Below are positions 1 to 12,456 of a stretch of DNA of 64,000 bases, in pieces (within the stretch, counting starts at the first letter, position 1; the number at the start of each line of letters is the position of its first letter). The DNA is from Corylus avellana. Taxonomy: Eukaryota > Streptophyta > Magnoliopsida > Fagales > Betulaceae. The stretch lies in assembly GCF_901000735.1 (NCBI RefSeq), contig NC_081541.1:5015021-5079020 (forward strand). The letters are read 5' to 3'. A program made the position numbers and the translations under genes. The notes below the pieces were generated by a model. That model ran no database searches and was not told where the DNA came from. It saw only the letters and a program-made list of their open reading frames with translations.

Positions 1-3000
1 AAGAAAAGGCGATAGATGGCATCCTCAAATAATAAGAAAGGCATAAAGTAAACTCACTCTGGTGGTCTGAGCATCTCTAACTTTCAGTTCGTCCAATAAT
101 GATGCCAGAGTCTTGAAAGTGTTATTATCTTTCATTTGGTTCAATTTATGAAAGGAGTCTTCTGCTTTGGAAGGATCTGGGAAAAATGCAGCCATTTTCA
201 TAATCGAAGCTTTAATTTTATTCTGTATCTCTTCTGAACTATTCTCCTGCACATGTATTCCAAGTGCTTCAATAATTCAAAGCTATTTTTTTTTTTTATG
301 AGTAATAATTCAACACTATATTATAAACAAGAAGCACAAAGCTGTGTCTCAAACAGGCTGACACCCCTCTGATTCGTACGCAATCAACTCCAATCGTTAG
401 AAACTAAAAAATTCAAAAAAAAAAAAAAAAAAAAAGGAACTAGACAATAAGCTCTAAAACTCAGAACCATAGAATGAAATGTTTTGCATGTCTAAAGCCA
501 AGGCTTGTATGCAGTATTAATCACATGGACAATGATACACACCAAAATACACTGTAATTTGGTCTGGTAATACGGCTGTACAGATAACAATAACAAACTT
601 GACTAATCTATGATTATTGGGGAATTGAAACTGCAGAATTAGGCATAGCCAAACTGTCTAATTCTACAAAATCACTAAATCTAAAGTCAAAGCATCATAT
701 AAAAATTGTGTAGTAAACAAACTTGAAGCATGTATGCCTTCAGTTGCTTGTTAGAGCAATGTTTAAGAAGTAAGATGGCGATAAACCATGCAAATCATTT
801 TTCCATTGACTAATTATGAGCTATAGTTAGCAACTTGGACATCCAAGAACTGTACCTTATCTTTTTTTCGTAGGGCCAAATAAATTTGCAACTCTTTTTG
901 CAACCTGAAAACAAACAAACCTTGTAAATAGTCTCATTCTTCACCAAGAACCATAGCAGCATGTTAGTACTGATACCTTCTCTTCTGGGATAAGATAGAG
1001 CTAAATGCCTTCACATGAAGAGGGGTGAAAAGAGAAAACAAGTGGATCCAATGTCTTGTCCTCTCCTCAACTGAAAGAAGTGCTGGAAATAAATCCTCCG
1101 CAAGTACAAGCTCCATGTTTTGGGACCTGAAGAATATTAATAATTTTTACACCTGATATATAATTACAGCATTTGGTTCAACAAGCCATAAGGTCTAAAC
1201 AAACATACCTGAACTCCTTGCAATCTTTATCATAGCACAGCATCAAAATCTTACATGGAATCTGTTCGAAGTGATCACTTATTGTCATGTGGCCTTCAGA
1301 ACATTTGTTACAGTAATTTTGATATACTTCCACCAACTTATGTAAGGCCTTCTTTCTCACAGATACCTGAATAAAGAAAAGGCATTATGTGAGTGTCAAT
1401 AACTGTATTCAAGCAAAGGATAAAAAATAAAAATAAAATAAAAAAAGCTTTCTGCAGTAAAAGTACCTTCTTATCCCGAAGTCTTTCAGTAGCTTGAGAT
1501 ATTAATTTCGGGGAAACAAATTTCAAGTTAGATTGGGCAAGATCACAGGCCACAATCACTGCCTGTGTTCTCACTCTATCATCAAAATCTAACAATCGAT
1601 CTTCGATGGCAGCTGCTCAGTTAATTAGCATTCAAAAATGAGATATGTAAACTATATCCAAAAGACTGCAGAATCAGGAGACATGCCACATAAGACGCAC
1701 GAGTTTGATTGCTCGTTACTTACTGAGAACTTCATGTGATTCTGACCCTGAGGGATTGGCCATGTAGAAAGCCTTAACACATTGTAGAGCACTAACTCTA
1801 ACTTCCACAGATTTATCAGAGAATCTTTTCAAGAACTCTACAAAAAGATCATGGTAGTCTTGGGCAACACGCTGTTTGGGAAGTGCAAGAAGTTTTCCAA
1901 TTAAATTAACAGCTTTTATTCGGACATCAACCTGATCAGTCTGCAAATAAAACCAAGCAGTTGATAAGTATAAAACGTGAACTAAAAGTAGAAGGCATAT
2001 TATATGATAAACTCACCATCTGAAGAAAAACAGAGATGACCAATGGCCCATCATAGAGGGAGAGAGAGGTCATACCAGTAATTCGTGTGTCAAGTTTGGA
2101 ATGATAGCAAGAAGCATCTGAGGAGCACACTGGAAAAGTTCAAAAATAATTTCATGGTAAAATTCTTTGAGCTCATTCTCTACAGCATCCCTATCCAGAA
2201 TACAAGCTGTTAAAAACCCACAAACATAGGGCTCAAGCTTTTCTGCACAATTTTGGATGATAGAAACAGCAAGCTTATAAGAAGCAGAAGGTACACCCTG
2301 TAAAGCATACAAGGGACATAAAAGCATTAAGGTGGAAGTGAAGTAAGATTTTAAAATCCAACAGTGGCTCATGAAATAGCATACATGTATACAATAAAAA
2401 CAAAAGCATCGCATAATAAGTGAAAATACAATTTTCAACATTTTCCTGGTATTCCTCGTTCTATCATGGCCTCTATGAGGCACTCCTATAGGAAATGTGA
2501 GATTTAAATATAGATGCCATGTTAAAGCAACCAGCCCTTTAAACTAAATGGAAAAAATAAACAAAACTGACAAGAAATATGTTAAATAATATAAATTCTA
2601 CTGACGATATAGTATTATTGAGTAGCTATAAAAATAAAATAATAAAAAAGAAGAAAAAATAAAAAATTAATTAATTAAATAAAAGATATCTCCCAAGGGC
2701 TGAAAAAGATTTCTTACCCTTACATTTAGGAAAAATCTACTTCCTGGTTTCATAGATGTAGTTGCTGGATATTAAACGCAAATCTTACTCATTGAGAAGG
2801 CATTTAAGATTGTATCAGGAAACAATCAAAGCTAAACCTCAAATTTAAAAAGAGAGGAGGTCGTGGATTTTTCCCTTTGGATATGAAGCATAAACTCATC
2901 AATAAGATGGGGAAGATGCAGAGTATGTTGCAGCATCCAACCTTAGTGTGAGAAGCAGAACCAGAAAAGTAACAAAATAGAATATAGGAACCTCTAGACC

Positions 3001-6000
3001 AATAACGGCTAGTAAAGTTCTCTCAATATTTCTCTCCCAATTGACCTTTTGCTAAGAAAATGGCTTCAAGATTCTCATATCAATGTCTCCATGCAAGAAA
3101 AAACATATAGAATAGTAGTCAATAAATAATCTATAAAATGGCAAGCATCACATCTCCAAAAACTCCTATTCTTCTCCTAGGCTACTCAGGCACTTGCAAA
3201 GAATATCCCTCCACTCTCAGCTCTCAAACTAAAAGAAACTGCTTCCTGAAGACTTCAAGATGCTAAGTAGCTGCTTCCATAAATCCCAATTGCTCCAGTT
3301 AATTCAAAATTTTAAAAGGAGACAACCATCAAAGGTATGTGTCAAAAACCAGCAGGGAGAGTTTTCCAAACTTCAATGTGAAATAAGATAACTCTGGGTA
3401 CAAGAAGCTGCTTCCATGTCCTAAGAATGAGCAAGGAAGATGGCCCTTTTAAGAACCCTAGGAAACTAAAACTCATCAGGGAGCAAACTGTTTGCTTTAT
3501 CCCACAAAGAAGCAATACACTTCTATGTATTTTAGTAAATTATAGATTGAAGTAGATGATTTGATTCACCACCAAGTGCTTGACCTACATAGGCATTTCC
3601 CTCTCCTACTAGGAACATGGAAGGCTATATTTGTCACTAGTGTGAATTTGATGATAAAAGCCATGCATCAGACACATTTATAAACAGCAAAGATCCGATA
3701 TTGAGAACACCAAAAAAAAAGTTCATTTGCCACCAAAACTGAACTTGCTAATAAATTGCATTATAGGAAACAGGCAAATGTTCACTGCACAAAGCACATT
3801 TTGTCTCAGTCCAATAATGCATTACTACAAAACAACTTCTCAACTTAAACTGTGCTAAGGAAAATACTTCTTATTGAGTTGTCTAAAGTCTAATAACATC
3901 AAAGAAGCCCAGTTTAATATATAAAAAATTAAAAATTAAAATACAGCCACAACAACATGAATCCAAAACAAACACAATCCACTTACCTTTCCCTCCTTTA
4001 CAAGATTTCGCATAATCATATCCAAAACTGTCTGAGAAGTTTCCTCGTTTAGAATATGTGTCATTATAGACATAATATGATTAATCAAACTCTGCTGGTG
4101 ATTTTCCCTATATTTAAGAAAAAAGGAATGCATTATTATTGATATCATCAAAATTAAGCAATAACATATGCTCAAATCCAAAATAACAAATTAGTGTTCA
4201 ACTACTTTATTTTTACAGTTAACTAGCATTTAACTAAAATAAATAAAAAGTACATTAAAATCTATCTATAATGAATGCAATAGATGTATCATTTTGAATA
4301 CATTACTCTTGACCATCAAAACTGCAAATAATGCAATTAGGTAGGTTCTTTATGTTTGAACTGTGTGACAAGAGTTCCAATAAGCATTTATTATAAGGAG
4401 GCTCATATTTTTATGATATTATGTATCAAAAAGGTTTGACACACACACACACATATATATAAGAGAGAGAGAGAGAGAATCTTGACCTAACAACCGAGAA
4501 AAAAATATTGAACATCTCAAGAACTAGATCGTTGCAGTCAATATCCAGCATTATAACACAACATTTACATTGTGCAACAGTCTCTAATATTTTAACTCTT
4601 CTTGAAAAGAATGGGCTTGCAGTATCAGCTAGCTCAGAAAAGGTGCCAACAATGAGCTTAAAAATGTCCTGAAATGAATAAATTGAGGTAACTTGCCTTA
4701 ATCAGTATACAGAAAGTAAAATCTCACATAGGTATTAACACATGCACAAAATACACACAGTGAGACTAAAGAAGAAATAAAATGCTAGCTATACATTTAT
4801 CAATTAAGTACTTGTTACCCTAAGATATTTGTCTTCGAAAGGTGGTTCAGGTGCCATGACCCGAAATATTTCACTGATGCAGATGGCCACTAGAAGTCTA
4901 ACTTCCTTATCTTTATGCTGAAGAAGGCTCTGTACAATTGCTTTGCTCAAGGGCTTTATGGCTACTTCTAGCTTTTTGGTAGCTTCTAACTTTTTGGCAG
5001 CTTCATGCGATGAAGGCTGTTCTATTTCTGACAAAGCATTTGCAACTTGCTGCAAAGGAAAAATACCAAACAACTACAGCAAATGAGACTATTTTTCTGC
5101 CAGGAAAAGTTCAGCAATATTAAATCAAAAAATGAAATGCACATATTATAAACTGACATCAAAAGAAATGTGAAACCTCCGAACGATGAAGAGAACTAAA
5201 AAGTGAGGGCATACAGTAAGTACATAGAACGATCCTGGAAACCACCTCTCTGCCTAGCCACCAAAAACTAAACAGAAATAAAAAGGAACAAATAGATAAA
5301 CCCACAATGTGGCCTTCCAATTTATGTTGAGGCGGCCACTTACGAAACTGAAACTCCTCACAAGTTTGAGACACACAGATGACAGAAACAAACATAACCT
5401 CCCGGATCAGGCAAAGTCTATGTTGCACACGGCACACACACCAGACCCTGACTCAATATACATGGGAATACCAAATACAACAAAAAAACAAAGCAAGGGT
5501 ACATGGATACCATAACACTCCAAGTCTCTACTCATCTTCCTTTTTATTTCTATAATTTCTATTGCAAAACACCCATGCCTCAACATCTCAATCACGTGTT
5601 TGACACACACTGATCTGCTGTATGTGAGCTATGCTTACAACTTAGAACTATTACCAAAACCTTGCGCTCATTCCCAAATTAACCAGAAATTCATTGGCAA
5701 ATCCTTCCATAAGACGATTTCATCATATGAAAAAGGGTTCAATTACAACTCCATGCTTCTAAAGCCAAAACCAGCACCGATTTTGCTCTCAAAAGCAAGA
5801 AAAGTCGAAATATCAGCAAGTAAACAATGGCATGGTCAATCTAACGCAAACAAAATCCACACCGAACAATTTCGCATATACACTGTTTGTATGTACACAC
5901 AGATAGCAATAACGGCTTACCTTGAGCGACTTGAGTATGGAATCCTTGCTGGAGCGAGTTTGGCGGCCGAGTTGGCAACCGATTTCGGAGACGAGTTGCA

Positions 6001-6016
6001 AGGCGGACTCGGCCAT
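1..6016 (-). CDS. PDS5: Sister chromatid cohesion protein PDS5 homolog (5' part, 3' end outside window)
   Basis: Cohesin-associated HEAT-repeat protein that in eukaryotes binds the cohesin ring with WAPL and controls its release and maintenance on chromatin. Eleven exons keep frame on the minus strand: 6016-5921, 5049-4819, 4668-4487, 4107-3987, 2297-2076, 1940-1724, 1612-1467, 1366-1209, 1126-977, 904-856, 246-58; together 587 codons. The start [13 protein letters not shown] and blocks such as [16 protein letters not shown] and [17 protein letters not shown] are typical of the plant PDS5A/PDS5B class. After 58 a donor (GTGAGT) opens an intron that leaves the window, so the C-terminal part is unseen. 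The family is usually well over 1000 residues, so roughly half is here. Intron 4 (3986-2298) is 1.7 kb and holds no recognisable gene. Conserved neighbours suggest the orthologue of Arabidopsis PDS5B (At1g77600, from memory). The exact acceptor of exon 7 (1612) could shift by three bases. Confidence 0.93.
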
Positions 6017-6343
6017 TGAGGGGATGAGAGCCGTGGAAACCCTAGTTCTGTGATGGAGTAGAGAATTGGGAGTGAGGGTTTTGGCGGTTCGAAATGTGCA
6101 GTTCGCTCCAACGCGAACAGTACGCTGAGATCCTAGTGCAGCAAAAGGGGGTTGGTTTGGAGCGAGGACCTCCCGCTCTTGGTGGGCGTGAAAACCACGC
6201 TCCTTCTTTGCAACATGGTGGGCCGGTATAGCAGATCCAACGGCTCATATTTTTGGCACGTCACCAACAGCAAATTGACGGGCCCAATTTGTCAGCCCCA
6301 CGGCCCATCACGAACTCGACAACTTCAAACCCAGTGCTCAGAT
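6017..6343. promoter_or_regulatory. Divergent promoter between PDS5 and the small gene
   Basis: The two start codons face away from each other with 327 bp between them, so both 5' leaders and promoters must fit here. The stretch is clearly more GC-rich than the spacers. I see no convincing TATA box for either gene, which fits a housekeeping bidirectional promoter. That it is bidirectional is inferred from geometry only. Confidence 0.55.
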
Positions 6344-6880
6344 ATGGAAGCGACTCTCTCAACACTGAGTGCCGAAATGGAGTTCGCGAACAGAGTGGTG
6401 AGCGCGGCGATTAAAGCGACGAACAACAACGCGGTAATCAACGTGGGTTTGGTGGGGTCGTTCGTGGTGCTGGCCGTGAGATCGTTGAACCAGCAGAGAG
6501 ACATCGAGGCCCTGGAGGCCCAGAAGGACTCGCTTACCCATTCCAACAAGGCAGTGAAGAAGGCGATGTGGGAGTGGAAGCAACAGCTCTTCGCTGAAGC
6601 CTCCTCCACTGAATCCGCTCTCGTCCCACTCACCAGGCTCAAAGCCATCTACGGGGAAGCCGTAGAGCCCCAAATAGGTAGTCTCTCTATCTCTTTCTCT
6701 TTCTTTATGCATAGGTGTTCTTCAATTCTGAATACCTTTTTTGTTTTTTTCTTGAGAGTGATTATAAGTTTTGATGCATGATTATAAGTTTTCCTATAAC
6801 GGCTTTTACTTTTTATGGATTTGCCAGAGGATGCATTGAAGGAAGATGCAAAATCGTCTGCCTCAAATTTTGTAGTCTGA
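6344..6880 (+). CDS. Small membrane-anchored coiled-coil protein, unidentified
   Basis: Two exons, 6344-6677 and 6828-6880, join G|AG in frame to give 128 residues; the donor is G|GTAGTC and the acceptor TTGCCAG. I do not recognise the family by name. Residues about 30-48 (AVINVGLVGSFVVLAVRSL) form one hydrophobic segment, followed at about 50-85 by a charged, helix-forming stretch (QQRDIEALEAQKDSLTHSN), and the tail is acidic and ends SNFVV. This looks like a short single-pass protein with a soluble helix, possibly of an organelle membrane. The start at 6344 was chosen because it precedes the compositionally coding part; ATG at 6377 (MEFANRVVSA) is an alternative, and an in-frame ATG at 6152 lies in what looks like leader. 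It shares a promoter region with PDS5. Confidence 0.7.
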
Positions 6881-7879
6881 AGCTGGTTTTTCTAGTTCTC
6901 GAGGATGCAAGCATTTCAGACACATTGATTGCTGATGAGCGAAGCTGTTCCTGGGAGACGAAAAGCGAATTGATTTTGCATTGTTCTTCGTTTAATTGGT
7001 ATGTAGACCAACGATAGCTCGGAATTTCCCTTTAAAAAAACACTATGGTTAGTTCTGTAAAATCTATTACTTTAGAAGGAAAGCAAAATAAACAAGCTGC
7101 TAGGGTTTGTGTTTTGTTAGCCTCATTGTGTTATTTCAGTTCCTGTAAAAACAATCATTTTACAAGATGAAAGAGTTAAGCTGAACCTCTGTTTGTTGAG
7201 AGGACTTCTTCCCTTACAGTTTATTCTGTTACATTATTACCATGGACGTTGACCTGATTGTGAAAATAGATAATTATATGTTATTTCTTCTATACTGAAG
7301 CTGAAATGCAAGAGACTGCGTAGCCAGCCATTCATAGATGGTATGATTTTCCCCTCGGTCCCTTTGTTGGCCTCTTGCTCTCATCAGGCATTAAAAATGT
7401 CCTATGAACCTCTGTTGAAAAAAGCTGACTATACAAGAACAACGATGGTTTGCATAATAGTTTACAAGACGCAATCAAATTACACTTCAAATCTGGCGTG
7501 GATCCTTGAGAATTAATCACAGAACGAATTGAAGCAGAATAGACAAGACACAAGAAGCTGTTTTTTTTTTATCGAGTATAAGAACTGTGAAATCCTCCAA
7601 ATATCTGATTGGATATGTTCTTTTACAGTGTGATACAGGCACCCTAACAACCAATATTGGCCAGCTAAGGTAAAGTTGGTAAAGTTTCTGAAAATGAACA
7701 GATAGATGTGCCTTCTTCATATTTATAGGCCACCAAAATTGTGAAACCATGAGGAAAGTAAATTGCGTAATCTTAAGGTATGTCTTTTCTCATGTACTCT
7801 TTTTTCTCAGCCTCGCCCATAATTCAGCAACTCCTGGGTCAAAGCATTGATGAGTGGAAAAGGTTGCAGCAAAGCACCA
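6881..7879. other. Convergent spacer between small gene and REP
   Basis: The plus-strand small gene and the minus-strand REP gene end towards each other here. The stretch must contain both 3' UTRs; there is no long reading frame with coding character and no repeat that I recognise. Confidence 0.6.
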
Positions 7880-10381
7880 TTAGCTATCTAGGCTAGACTC
7901 ATAATCGTCCTCTGGATTCTCGGGAGAGACTGCATCTGGAAAGACATCTTCATTGGGATAAATCTTCTGAAATAGCTGCCAAAGTAACAGAACCACCATC
8001 GAGTTAAAGTTAGGAACTCAAAATGTGAAAATAGCAAAATTCCTCAATAAATTGGACCTATGGTATGACAACTACGAGGGAGAGAGGGAGCATAAAAAAA
8101 ACTGTTGAAGAATATACACATGAACTTAGTCCCAGTAAAAGCATGCATAAGGTTGTTCGATCACTTTGTTTCATATTTGCCCCGAACAACCATTGCATGG
8201 GAGATATCCCAAAACAGAATAGTTTATGCAATGAGGTAAGATATAATGATACCGAGAAGTAATAACAATTCATAATACAAGGTGAAACAAAACATTGAAC
8301 TTTATGAAGGTTAAATAAAACATGAAATACCTTCAAAGTCTCATCTAACAGATCATTATAATTAAGATTTCCATCTGGAATGGGAGCGTAGCTGATAGAT
8401 TCTAATTGATCCTGAAATTAACATAAAAAAGTTTATCAGATACCAACACATGTCAACCATAATGCTGCACATACAGAAATCATATCCACTTGCAGGGTTT
8501 CACCAAGAATGTCCACATATATCTCTGAAGAGTACTCAGACCAACAAGGGTTATGCCTTATCCAATAGGCAATAGGATACTCTATCCACTTGATTTCTTT
8601 AATTGGTAAGTGACACACGCACCTAATGGATTTTGACCATCCCCTTCTTTTGAGACAAGGAGGTATCATTTGAGCTAGAGCTCATTGGCTATCCACAACC
8701 CACATGGCTAGCATCCACCCAAACTGTTTTCAAAAAGAGAGCTTTTTTTTTTTGGGAGGGAGGGTGCTGTAGTTTGGGGAGGAACAACACCAACAACAAA
8801 AGAAAAAAGTCTAGAACAGAAAAGTTGTGACGAGAAGCATACCATGGTAAGATCCTGAATATACAAAGCTTTCCAAAGTAAGGTGGGTTTTACTTCTGCT
8901 GCAATATCACTTTGAACTGTGGTATTACTTTCGGGATGTCCAGACTCGGGTAGCATGAGAAGAGCATCTATGGCTGCATGTAATAACTCTTTCCCCTTAT
9001 CGGCATCATGACACAAAGTGGAAAAGTATAATACAAACCTGAACAAGCGAAGGGAATAGTGTGAACTCATGTTTCACAAGTTGTTCTGAAGATGTAAGGG
9101 TATTAAATGATTTACTAGGCATTATGAATCCACGTATAAATATAGTACTATTAAATGCCAGATTCACATGACAATGATGATAAAGGAGTCAATAAATCAA
9201 TCATTAATCCACATAGCACACGTCTCTATACAATTAGCACCAAGTATCCCACAACATCACAAAAACAAAACAAAACAGCCAATTAAGTAAAAATTTGCAT
9301 TCTTTCTGGCTAAAAATTTGTTACACAACCATTGACATCAGACAAAGAACATGGTTTTCTTTAAATTTTTTCCTTCTTTTTTTTTCTTTTTGGGGAAGGG
9401 CCAGCAGGATGTGGGCTGTTTCTATCTGGGCAAGGAGGTGTTGCATTCTAAAAACACCACTGCTTATTTCAAAATGTTTCAAAAGTGGCAACATTATGCC
9501 CTTGATTTAGCGACTGAGGACCAAACTAATGTTCATCTTAGGCAAATTATACATGCTTCATAATGCAAAGGCCCAACTAGTTTATTGGGCACAGACATAA
9601 TGCTTCGTGATTGTGATGCACAATTTTTAGAACTTATATCATACACTCGATGATAAATATCAAAAACAGAAGCGATTAGTATTCATCTACACAAACCATA
9701 AACTTACATGCCCGAAGGACAAACAGCTAAACCGCTTCCTATTTGGAGAGCTCGAATTGATGTAACCTGTTCAGGGTACAAAGCTAGGAGAGGGAAAAAA
9801 AAAATTGTCAGTTTCTCTCCCTCTAATTCTTTTCTTTCTTTCACTCTTTCTTTTTTTTTTTTTTTCTAATTTTGTTCAAGAAAGTACAGGAATAGCTCTA
9901 GAATTAGATCTTACATCTAGGAGGATATACCACCAGGAAATTCGATGAATCTGGCCTCAAGGAGCTCCTTGTAATGCATATTCCCCTTGCCACTTTCCTT
10001 TTAACATCTCTCAAACCTAAAACTTGAAGACTTTCTCTCAGAGGATCTCGTGGAGATGAAGCTAATGGCAACTGAACTGTAAAGGATGGATCCAGGACTA
10101 GCTGATTGCAGAATAAGTCTTGACCTGAAGATAATCTAACTCCTTTGTAATGCTCAGTACACTGCAAAGTTTTCAACAATTGACAAGAGCTTAATACAGG
10201 TAGCCAATATATCATATAAGTATCTATAAAAGAGCATAAAATGAAAAAAGATAGTTATGCACCTTGTCCATAAGCAGGGCAATCACAGGCATTCTCAGAA
10301 CCTGCATATTAGAGTTTCAGGTGCATATAATCAGACCATGATAAACAGATTTTTTTTTTTTCCCCTTCTCTATATGTAGGG

Positions 10382-10412
<31 letters not shown>

Positions 10413-12456
10413 AAGAAGAAGCAATATAATCAAACTCACCAGACGTTGGAGTTATGTTGAATGTTAACAACAACAAAAAGGTAAGTCCAATAATCCAACA
10501 GCCCCAAATGGGTACTATCCTGACCCAGAAATTAACTACCACCATTATCAATATGGTAATCTTATTTGAAGTTGAATAAACCAAGCTTACCTTCTAAATA
10601 ACCTGGGCTTTCATCCTTCCTATGAATTTCATTTCTATATTTTTCAACTACCGACCTCCTAACTTCAATTCCTATCAATGCAAATGGATGAGAATTCACT
10701 CCCAAAGGCATCAAGCAAATAGGTCAATTTTTTTTATTAATAAATGTATAATAAAGAAATTCAACAATAAAACTAAAAAACTAAGAAAGAAAAAAACCGT
10801 ACATTTCAAACAAGGTTAGACAAACATGAACATGCATGTATCTAATTTAGAAGAAAGTGTTATCATAAACAAAATTCACAAGGCGTTAACAAGTGTTCAG
10901 CAGGATGTAGAAAACAGTAAGGAACCAACAAATGATGTTGCTCCAAGAACACTAAGTTGTAAACCCATAAATTGGAACTTACATGAATGCAACCTTTGAC
11001 AGCAGCCCGACGGGAAAAAGCTTGTGGTAGTTCCCCTTGACCATAAATTGGATAAACCAAAGCCCCAAGTGCATTTGGAAACCTGAGAGCGACAAAAACT
11101 GTAAAGCGCATACTTGAGGCAACTTGATTCTCAAAATAAAAACCAATCCCAACATTCTTGAGTCAACAATGCAAGATACGAAACATAATGTTTTCTAGTA
11201 TTAAATACAAGACCAACAGAACCCAAAACAATCCATTATCCACACAGAGAACACAGTTACTAATTACACCCGTAGATCTTATCAATAGCACCAAGATAAA
11301 ATCGGTAGCTTAACAACACAACTGTTTTTAAGTGTGAAACAGAGAGAGAACAATAACTAACCTGCCAACCGACGAGTTGTAGAGAGCCAAACTATCTACA
11401 CCATCTTTTGTTGTGAGTACGTCTTCACAAATCTGTGTGTCCTCCTGATCATAATCGGCCATGGCTATAGCATACAGAATAATCCTATAGAGCAAGAAAA
11501 CAATACAAATTCTCAATAATGAACCAGAACTATATATGAACAAAAAATGGTCAAAGAAAACAACTACAAATGCCACCATCCTATAACAATTCGAGTACAA
11601 ACACAAACATCCAAACACATATGCATAATCCATCATTAAAAGGAAAAAAATAAAATAAAATCATCAAATTTTCAAAAAAATAAAACAATTATGGATATAA
11701 AGAAAGCTCACTAGCAGTAGCAGATAGAGAAGAAGAAGAGCAAAATGTGATGCGTTACGATTTAATCTTGGGCGGTAACCGCATTTTCGTCAAGAAGTCC
11801 ACGAACGGACTCTCCAAATCCTCCTCCGAAATCCTCGAATTCTCCACACCACCATCATCACCAGCCAAGTGCTGCTGAACTAGCTTGAAGAACCTCATCA
11901 GCTGGTTCTTCTCCATGAGCCCCAAGCTCTTGTCCTTGAATATCGCCGCGCGAGAGTCCGGCACGCTCACCAATCTCCTACTGCTCTCGTCGTACACGAA
12001 GCTCGCCTCGATGCTCTTGAATTCCATGTATTGGTTCGCCCCGGATCGGAGCATGAGATCGATGGACTTATCGGCGCAAAACAAAACCCTAGGTCCGCAC
12101 ACATCGATGTTGAACTTTCTGGAATACTCTTCGGTGAATTCCTCAGGGGCATGATTGGAAATGCCGACGTGGGAGTAGAGGGGCCGTTGGATGAGGGTCA
12201 CGGGGGTGTGATCGTCGCCATCGGATGCGGCGGACGGCGGAGGTGTAAAATGTGGATTGAGGAAGGCGGAGAGGTCGTGGAGTGGGAGAGAGGCGAAGTG
12301 GGACCCATAGAAGGGGTTGGGGTCCAAGTGGAGGACGGTTTTTCCGTTGGCGGAGGCCGCGGCGGCGATCACAGATCCCGGTAGACCCGTGCCGACGACG
12401 ATCAGGTCGAAGTTGGTCGGCTCGATTGGAGGGTACGAGGATGCGTCTTCGCTCAT
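7880..12456 (-). CDS. REP: Rab escort protein (REP), GDI superfamily
   Basis: Presents newly made Rab GTPases to Rab geranylgeranyl transferase and delivers the prenylated Rabs to membranes. Nine exons keep frame: 12456-11759, 11484-11362, 11082-10983, 10301-10263, 10161-9915, 9783-9708, 9038-8843, 8411-8331, 7975-7880; 551 residues, close to the usual plant REP length. Residues 14-27 (TNFDLIVVGTGLPG) are the GDI/REP dinucleotide-fold motif, followed by DPNPFYG at 45-51. Further family blocks are IILYAIAMADYDQ, LGALVYPIYGQGELPQAFSRRAAVKGC and KGVRLSSGQDLF. The region between the first and second conserved blocks is longer than in plain Rab GDI, and the acidic C-terminal tail (NPEDDYESSLDS) replaces the GDI end, which is why I call REP rather than GDI. 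Start at 12456 is the ATG just before the conserved N-terminus; an in-frame upstream ATG at 12531 is less likely. Confidence 0.93.
8520..8690 (-). mobile_element. Possible tRNA-derived SINE in REP intron 7
   Basis: On the minus strand, TAGCTCAAATG (8677-8667) fits the Pol III A-box pattern TRGYNNANNNG exactly, and about 30 bp further GGTCAAAATCC (8638-8628) is a decayed B-box. Box spacing and order are right for a tRNA-derived SINE head. Boundaries and tail are not clear, so this is tentative. Confidence 0.4.

Noticed and set aside
5600..6019. 139-codon plus-strand frame overlapping the PDS5 start
   Set aside because: It runs through intron 1 and antisense to exon 1 of PDS5 and has no recognisable domain.
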